From assembly GCA_012517875.1 (NCBI GenBank), contig JAAYUB010000119.1:1-34183 (forward strand): a stretch of DNA of 34,183 nucleotides, read 5' to 3'. The notes beneath the pieces are model-generated. The model did no database searches, was not told the origin of the DNA, and saw only the letters and a program-made list of their open reading frames with translations. Position 1 is the first letter of the stretch, and each line of letters begins with the position of its first letter. The DNA is from Acidobacteriota bacterium (GTDB lineage: Bacteria; Acidobacteriota; JAAYUB01). The position numbers and the translations under genes were made by a program. Positions 30,804 to 34,183 of this stretch are shown here, piece after piece.

Positions 30804-32117
30804 ATGCAATACCTGTTTCTTGGAATTGGGATCTTCATCACGGTCGGACTGTCGTTTTTTTTCTCATTGTCCGAGACGGCCTTGCTTTCACTCAACCGGT
30901 ACCGCATCCGGTTCCTGGCGGACACCAAGACCCGCCGCGCCGAATTTCTCCTGACCATTCTGGACCATCCGGAAAAGGTGCTGTCCCCCATTCTGCTGGG
31001 CAACACCTTGGTCAACACCGCCACAGCTGTGATGACATCCTATCTCATCGCCACCCTGACCACCCAAGAAATATTGCGCATTCAAAATGAGATCGCGCAA
31101 GTCGCCGCCAGCATTTTGATCTCCATCGTCATCCTCATCTTCGGCGAGATCACACCCAAAACCCTGGCCGCCCGGCAGCCGGAGCGCTACGCCTTCCGAG
31201 TGATTTTGCCGCTCCGCGGCGTCACCTGGCTGCTTTCCCCCATTGTCCGCCTATCGATGGCCGCCAGTCGTGTGCTGCTTCGCTTGTTCATCGATGTTCA
31301 CGAGCAGTCGCCACTCCGGCGATTGTCCATAGAGGAGCTCAAAACACTACTCACCCACTACAGCGATAACGATATCCCCCCCGAATCACTGGAGATGATC
31401 CACAAGCTGTTTGAATTCGCCAACATTCCGGCGCGCGAGGTTATGGTTCCGAGACACAAGGTCGTCATGGTCGATGTCGCGGCCGGCCTGGACGAAATCC
31501 AGGCCGTCTTTCTGCGGTATGATTTTTCAGCAGTCCCGGTTTATGACACCGTGCCGGAAAATATTGTGGGGGTCGTTCGGCTGCGGGACCTGTTCAGCCG
31601 GATGGCCCACGCCGGAACCGGCGCCACCAATTTGACTGTGCGGCAGCTGATCAGTCCAGCCACCTTCGTCCCGGAAACGGCGCCTATCGACGACATTCTC
31701 AGGCAGTTTCGGAGCACCGGCGTCCGGTTCGCCGTTGTTGTGGATGAACTTGGGCAGTTTGAAGGCGTAGTGACCATGGATGATGTTCTCGAAGAGATCG
31801 TCGGTGAGATCCAGCGGATGAGCGATGCGGGTCATTTCCCCATCCACCGGCTGGGTCCCGGTCAGTACTCGCTCGAAGGCCTGCTACCAATCCGAGAGTT
31901 CAACCGGTATTTCCCCGAGCCGCTCCCGAGCGATGAAACCTACGCCACCCTGGCCGGCTTCCTGATGGATCAACTGGGCCGGGTACCCGAGCTACATCAA
32001 TCGCTGAACTGGGGTTCCTACCGATTCTCCGTGCAGGAAGTATCCAACCGGCAGGTTCGCAGAGTCCGGCTGATCATCCTCGATCGCTCCGCCGCCTCCA
32101 CCACTGCAGACGCTTGA
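30804..32117 (+). CDS. CNNM/CorC-type membrane transporter (HlyC/CorC family)
   Basis: A 437-residue protein of the CNNM/CorC family, implicated in Mg2+ efflux and metal homeostasis and often annotated as hemolysin-like. The DUF21 membrane domain spans about residues 1-190 with four hydrophobic segments and the SETALLSLNRYRIRFL and FGEITPKTLAARQPERYA motifs. A pair of CBS domains follows at about 205-330 (REVMVPRHKVVMVD, then TVRQLISPATFVPETAPI). A CorC_HlyC domain lies at about 345-430. The gene begins 12 bp after carD and has no strong Shine-Dalgarno, which fits coupling within the operon. Confidence 0.93.
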   Translation: MQYLFLGIGIFITVGLSFFFSLSETALLSLNRYRIRFLADTKTRRAEFLLTILDHPEKVLSPILLGNTLVNTATAVMTSYLIATLTTQEILRIQNEIAQVAASILISIVILIFGEITPKTLAARQPERYAFRVILPLRGVTWLLSPIVRLSMAASRVLLRLFIDVHEQSPLRRLSIEELKTLLTHYSDNDIPPESLEMIHKLFEFANIPAREVMVPRHKVVMVDVAAGLDEIQAVFLRYDFSAVPVYDTVPENIVGVVRLRDLFSRMAHAGTGATNLTVRQLISPATFVPETAPIDDILRQFRSTGVRFAVVVDELGQFEGVVTMDDVLEEIVGEIQRMSDAGHFPIHRLGPGQYSLEGLLPIREFNRYFPEPLPSDETYATLAGFLMDQLGRVPELHQSLNWGSYRFSVQEVSNRQVRRVRLIILDRSAASTTADA

Positions 32118-32203
32118 TCCGAAGCGGTTACGTAAAGCGACTCGACCGTTTTGGCTGAGGCGCAGTGCGACCGATCAGTTGTGCCGTTTGGCCGGGGATC
32201 CTT

Positions 32204-32731
32204 TCAATCTTGAGGATGTTCGCCAGATCGCGGGCGGGCGCTCTGCCTATCCTTATGCCGCTCCATCATCCGGCGGCGCATTTCACCGCGAAAAGTCTCC
32301 TTCATCCGCTTCAACGCAACCCGCTGCTCCGGGGTCAGTTGATCCCGGATGTCCAGCTGCATCAGGATGGTGTTCCGCGCCATCTCCGCGCGCGTCTGGG
32401 CAATCTGATCCACCAGCTGCAGCGTTTGATCCCGGTTCACATCCACCTGATCGGAGATTTGCTGAAAGTCAAGCAGGAGCTTTTCCAGGCGGGCTTTGCC
32501 GTCTACCAGCTTCTTTCGGTGTTCCACAAACACGGTATCGATCTGCTCGATCTGCGCCGGTGTCAATTTCAGTTCGGCGACCACCCGGTCGTGCTTCCAC
32601 CACTTGCCGGGCAGATCCAACAGATCCAGCCGTTTCACGTCAGGATCCTGAGCCGACAGAGACACGCACAAGACCGCCCAAAGTAACGCCAACAGCATGG
32701 CAGACAGCATGTGGCGGGAATGTATCATCAT
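32204..32731 (-). CDS. Periplasmic CpxP/Spy-like protein (LTxxQ family)
   Basis: A 175-residue secreted protein. A signal peptide covers about residues 1-27 (LLALLWAVLCVSLSAQ). The mature part is almost entirely alpha-helical and charged and contains two LTxxQ-type motifs, LTPAQIEQI and LTPEQRVALKRM, as in CpxP, Spy and ZraP, which act as periplasmic chaperones or stress sensors. The C-terminus is basic and ends in a disordered tail. Two adjacent ATG codons at 32731 and 32728 follow GGAGG (5 bases before the first). It begins 16 bp after the anti-sigma gene, so it probably acts in the same envelope-stress circuit, either as a target or as a signal-binding partner. Confidence 0.8.
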   Translation of the reverse strand: MMIHSRHMLSAMLLALLWAVLCVSLSAQDPDVKRLDLLDLPGKWWKHDRVVAELKLTPAQIEQIDTVFVEHRKKLVDGKARLEKLLLDFQQISDQVDVNRDQTLQLVDQIAQTRAEMARNTILMQLDIRDQLTPEQRVALKRMKETFRGEMRRRMMERHKDRQSARPRSGEHPQD

Positions 32732-32747
32732 GGTTACCTCCGAATAT

Positions 32748-33338
32748 TCATGCTTTGAGTGAGCTATCCGCGGGGTTCGACAACAGTGCCTTGCCTGGCA
32801 TCCCGTCCGCCGGATCCTGACCGTCCACCGGATCCGCGGCTTCGGGCTCGGTGGGACGAACTTCATTGGTCATGTCCCATTCCTCGTAAACGTCCATCAC
32901 GCGACTTTCGTCATAATCCATCAACTGGTCCACCTCCAGCAAAAGCTGTTGGTCACGCTGGTCATTCGCCGAGAACTCCACCGGCGCCGGCGAGAGATCC
33001 CCCGGTAGCAGGAGCAGCAGGCTGAACGCAATCAGCAGAGCCGCCGCCCCCGACCACGCCACGACACGGACCGGCGGCGGCAGGAATGCAAGCCGCAGCA
33101 GCCGGAGGGGCTGCCGCGCTTCCGCGGCTTCAATTTTGCGCCAGACCGCCTGGTTGAATCCGGGCGACGGGTCGAGCCCGGGGTGGGCGGACAGGACGGC
33201 CCAGGTTTTTTCCACCCCCTCAAGCAGCTCCCGGCACTCGGCGCAGTCTGCCAGGTGCCGGGCGACCTCCGGATTCCGGGCCGGGTCATTCTCGTCATCA
33301 AGATTGAGGATGTGATCACGCACGTCTTCACACTCCAT
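32748..33338 (-). CDS. Zinc-binding anti-sigma factor (transmembrane)
   Basis: A 196-residue anti-sigma factor. The N-terminal ZAS domain carries the zinc motif H28-x3-C32-x2-C35 (RHLADCAEC) in the cytosol. A single membrane segment lies at about 91-110 (VVAWSGAAALLIAFSLLLLL). The periplasmic part is acidic and low in complexity (EPEAADPVDGQDPADG). Such proteins sequester the cognate ECF sigma factor and release it on an envelope or redox signal. It starts 11 bp after the sigma gene with AGGTG before the ATG. Its partner gene is directly upstream and the Spy-like gene directly downstream, forming a sigma/anti-sigma/periplasmic-protein unit. Confidence 0.87.
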   Translation of the reverse strand: MECEDVRDHILNLDDENDPARNPEVARHLADCAECRELLEGVEKTWAVLSAHPGLDPSPGFNQAVWRKIEAAEARQPLRLLRLAFLPPPVRVVAWSGAAALLIAFSLLLLLPGDLSPAPVEFSANDQRDQQLLLEVDQLMDYDESRVMDVYEEWDMTNEVRPTEPEAADPVDGQDPADGMPGKALLSNPADSSLKA

Positions 33339-33349
33339 GATACACCTGC

Positions 33350-33940
33350 CTAATCTGTGGCCGTGGGATCCAGCCGCCGCTCCGCTCGGAGCAGCGTCTC
33401 CCGCAGCCTGAGTTTGCCCCGGTGAATATGCGTTTTGATGGCCGCCACGCTGCACGTCATGATGTCGGCGATCTCTTGATACGAACAGCCCTCGTACTTT
33501 CTCAGCGTCAGCGCAACCTTCTCCTTGTCCGGCAAAGCCACCAGGGCCTGCTGCACCAACAGTCCCAATTCCTTCCGTTCCAGCGCCTCATGGGCGCCGT
33601 CATTCTCTCCGGCCGTGAGAAGGTCCAGAAAACGTTCCCGCGTCTCCGTCGCCAGCTCGGACTCTCGGACCACCCGCCGCTGCTTCCGGATGTGCTTCAA
33701 GGTGGTGTTGGTGGCCACCTTGAATAACCAAGTTGAAAACCGGGCGCTGGCGGTGTACCGCTTGCGCGCCAGGTAGATCTGGACAAACACGTCCTGTGCG
33801 ATTTCCTCAGCAGCTGCGGCGTCGCGGACCATCCGATAGACAAAATTGACGACCGGCCTCCGGTAACGATTCATCAGCAAGTCGAAACTCGCGGTATCGC
33901 CGTCCCGGACTCGTTCCATCAGCTGCGCATCGGCGTCCAT
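33350..33940 (-). CDS. ECF-type RNA polymerase sigma factor
   Basis: A 196-residue extracytoplasmic-function sigma factor of the sigma-E-like group. Region 2 contains FDLLMNRYRRPVVNFVYRMVRD and the -10-binding AEEIAQDVFVQIYLA with FSTWLFKVATNT. Region 4 contains ALPDKEKVALTLRKYEGCSYQEIADIM and the recognition helix CSVAAIKTHIHRGKLRLRE. The start is taken at ATG 33940, giving the typical N-terminus MDADAQLMERV; the extra upstream codons lie partly in transposon sequence and are rejected. The Shine-Dalgarno is weak. The IS200/IS605 end lies only about 28 bp upstream, so the gene's original promoter has probably been displaced. Confidence 0.92.
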   Translation of the reverse strand: MDADAQLMERVRDGDTASFDLLMNRYRRPVVNFVYRMVRDAAAAEEIAQDVFVQIYLARKRYTASARFSTWLFKVATNTTLKHIRKQRRVVRESELATETRERFLDLLTAGENDGAHEALERKELGLLVQQALVALPDKEKVALTLRKYEGCSYQEIADIMTCSVAAIKTHIHRGKLRLRETLLRAERRLDPTATD

Positions 33941-33968
33941 CGGTTTGTTCCACCACTCCGTCCGATAA

Positions 33969-34183
33969 GTCAACCACCCTCGCCTGAAGGCGAGGGCTTG
34001 GAAGGTGTTGATTCCGGCTGACACCGGCTGGAAGCCGATGTAAGCCTTCCTCGACCCTGAAACTGTCCCCTCCGCCCCGCGGCTCGCCCTCTTGTTGCAG
34101 CCGGATGTACTCTTGGATCACCTCGTCCGTGACGTTGCCCGAGCTCGCAACAAAATAGCCCCGCCCCCAGATATGCCGTCCCC
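33969..34183 (-). mobile_element. Right end of an IS200/IS605-type insertion sequence (runs off window)
   Basis: The minus strand carries the end of a transposase gene followed by a non-coding terminus. Two hairpins are present: CGGCT/AGCCG with a three-base loop (34025-34037), and the subterminal stem CCCTCGCCT/AGGCGAGGG (33977-33996). The latter is followed by GGTTGAC, the kind of sequence that marks the right end of these elements. I place the boundary near 33969; the exact base is inferred. The left end is outside the window. Confidence 0.75.
34050..34181 (-). CDS. tnpA: IS200/IS605 TnpA transposase, C-terminal fragment (enters from outside window)
   Basis: The frame reads HIWGRGYFVASSGNVTDEV followed by IQEYIRLQQEGE, the typical C-terminus of a Y1 (HUH-class) single-strand transposase of the IS200/IS605 family. 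Catalytic His and Tyr residues would lie outside the window. Relatives stop soon after this point, but here the frame stays open past 34050, through the terminal hairpins and into the sigma gene as far as 33807. The native stop codon may therefore be lost, or the copy may be decayed. The end I give marks the last conserved-looking residues, not a stop codon. Confidence 0.7.

Noticed and set aside
33945-33960. GGAAC just before the sigma gene as an ECF -35 element
   Set aside because: It is only about six bases from the start codon, too close to serve as a -35 box for this gene.
1-34183. CRISPR arrays, tRNA or rRNA genes, prophage genes
   Set aside because: I looked for regular spaced repeats, cloverleaf signatures and structural phage genes and saw none; all long intervals are filled by ordinary protein genes.

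Overview
This is high-GC DNA from a diderm (Gram-negative-type) bacterium. An OmpA-type lipoprotein, a LysM envelope protein, a periplasmic CpxP/Spy-like protein, an exosortase and a CarD regulator all point that way. The mix (DUF362 ferredoxin, LysM protein of the NNPYLWP type, maltokinase/GlgM, PEP-CTERM/exosortase, a 'QKPYTQW' secreted protein) reminds me of Acidobacteriota, but that assignment is inference from gene content. The right edge carries the end of an IS200/IS605-type element; I see no rRNA, tRNA or CRISPR.

Layout. 1-2433 (minus): yebC, ruvC, sppA (sppA cut by the window edge). 2564-5353 (plus): a purine/methylthioinosine-type nucleoside phosphorylase and lepA. 5375-8481 (minus): a 5'-deoxyadenosine/MTA/SAH deaminase-type amidohydrolase, a NodB-fold polysaccharide deacetylase and a DUF502 membrane protein. 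8581-10782 (minus): LysM protein and OmpA lipoprotein, each with its own intrinsic terminator. 10924-11829 (plus): truB. 11826-14369 (minus): DUF362 ferredoxin and M20 peptidase. 14459-20956 (plus): pyk, a membrane VWA protein, a MacA-like fusion protein with its ABC ATPase but no adjacent permease, and a secreted protein of unknown function. 21081-26694 (plus): the most interesting block (below). 26985-30057: divergent maltokinase and GlgM genes of the GlgE alpha-glucan pathway. 30270-32117 (plus): carD and a CNNM/CorC-type transporter. 32204-33940 (minus): ECF sigma factor, zinc anti-sigma factor and Spy/CpxP-like protein, with the transposon end just upstream of the sigma gene.

The candidate system is creB-creC followed by a three-gene overlapping operon: a secreted VIT+VWA protein ending in a PEP-CTERM-like sorting tail, an exosortase with intact Cys/Arg/His catalytic residues, and a small EpsI-like exported protein. 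The 193-bp gap between creC and the VIT gene carries an exact TTCAC-N6-TTCAC CreB box plus a second box with one mismatch exactly 33 bp further on. This reads as a self-contained signal-controlled surface-display module: CreC senses something in the periplasm, CreB binds the tandem boxes, and the exosortase processes one dedicated VIT/VWA client. It parallels dedicated-sortase and XrtN systems but combines an exosortase with a CreBC-type two-component pair.

Other links: the phosphorylase has Asn rather than Asp at the base-recognition position, which fits it as the partner of the deaminase in a deaminating MTA/5'-deoxyadenosine salvage route. Two enzymes (RuvC and the M20 peptidase) each appear to have an active-site Glu replaced by Gly, explicable by one GAG-to-GGG change each; these need read-level verification.
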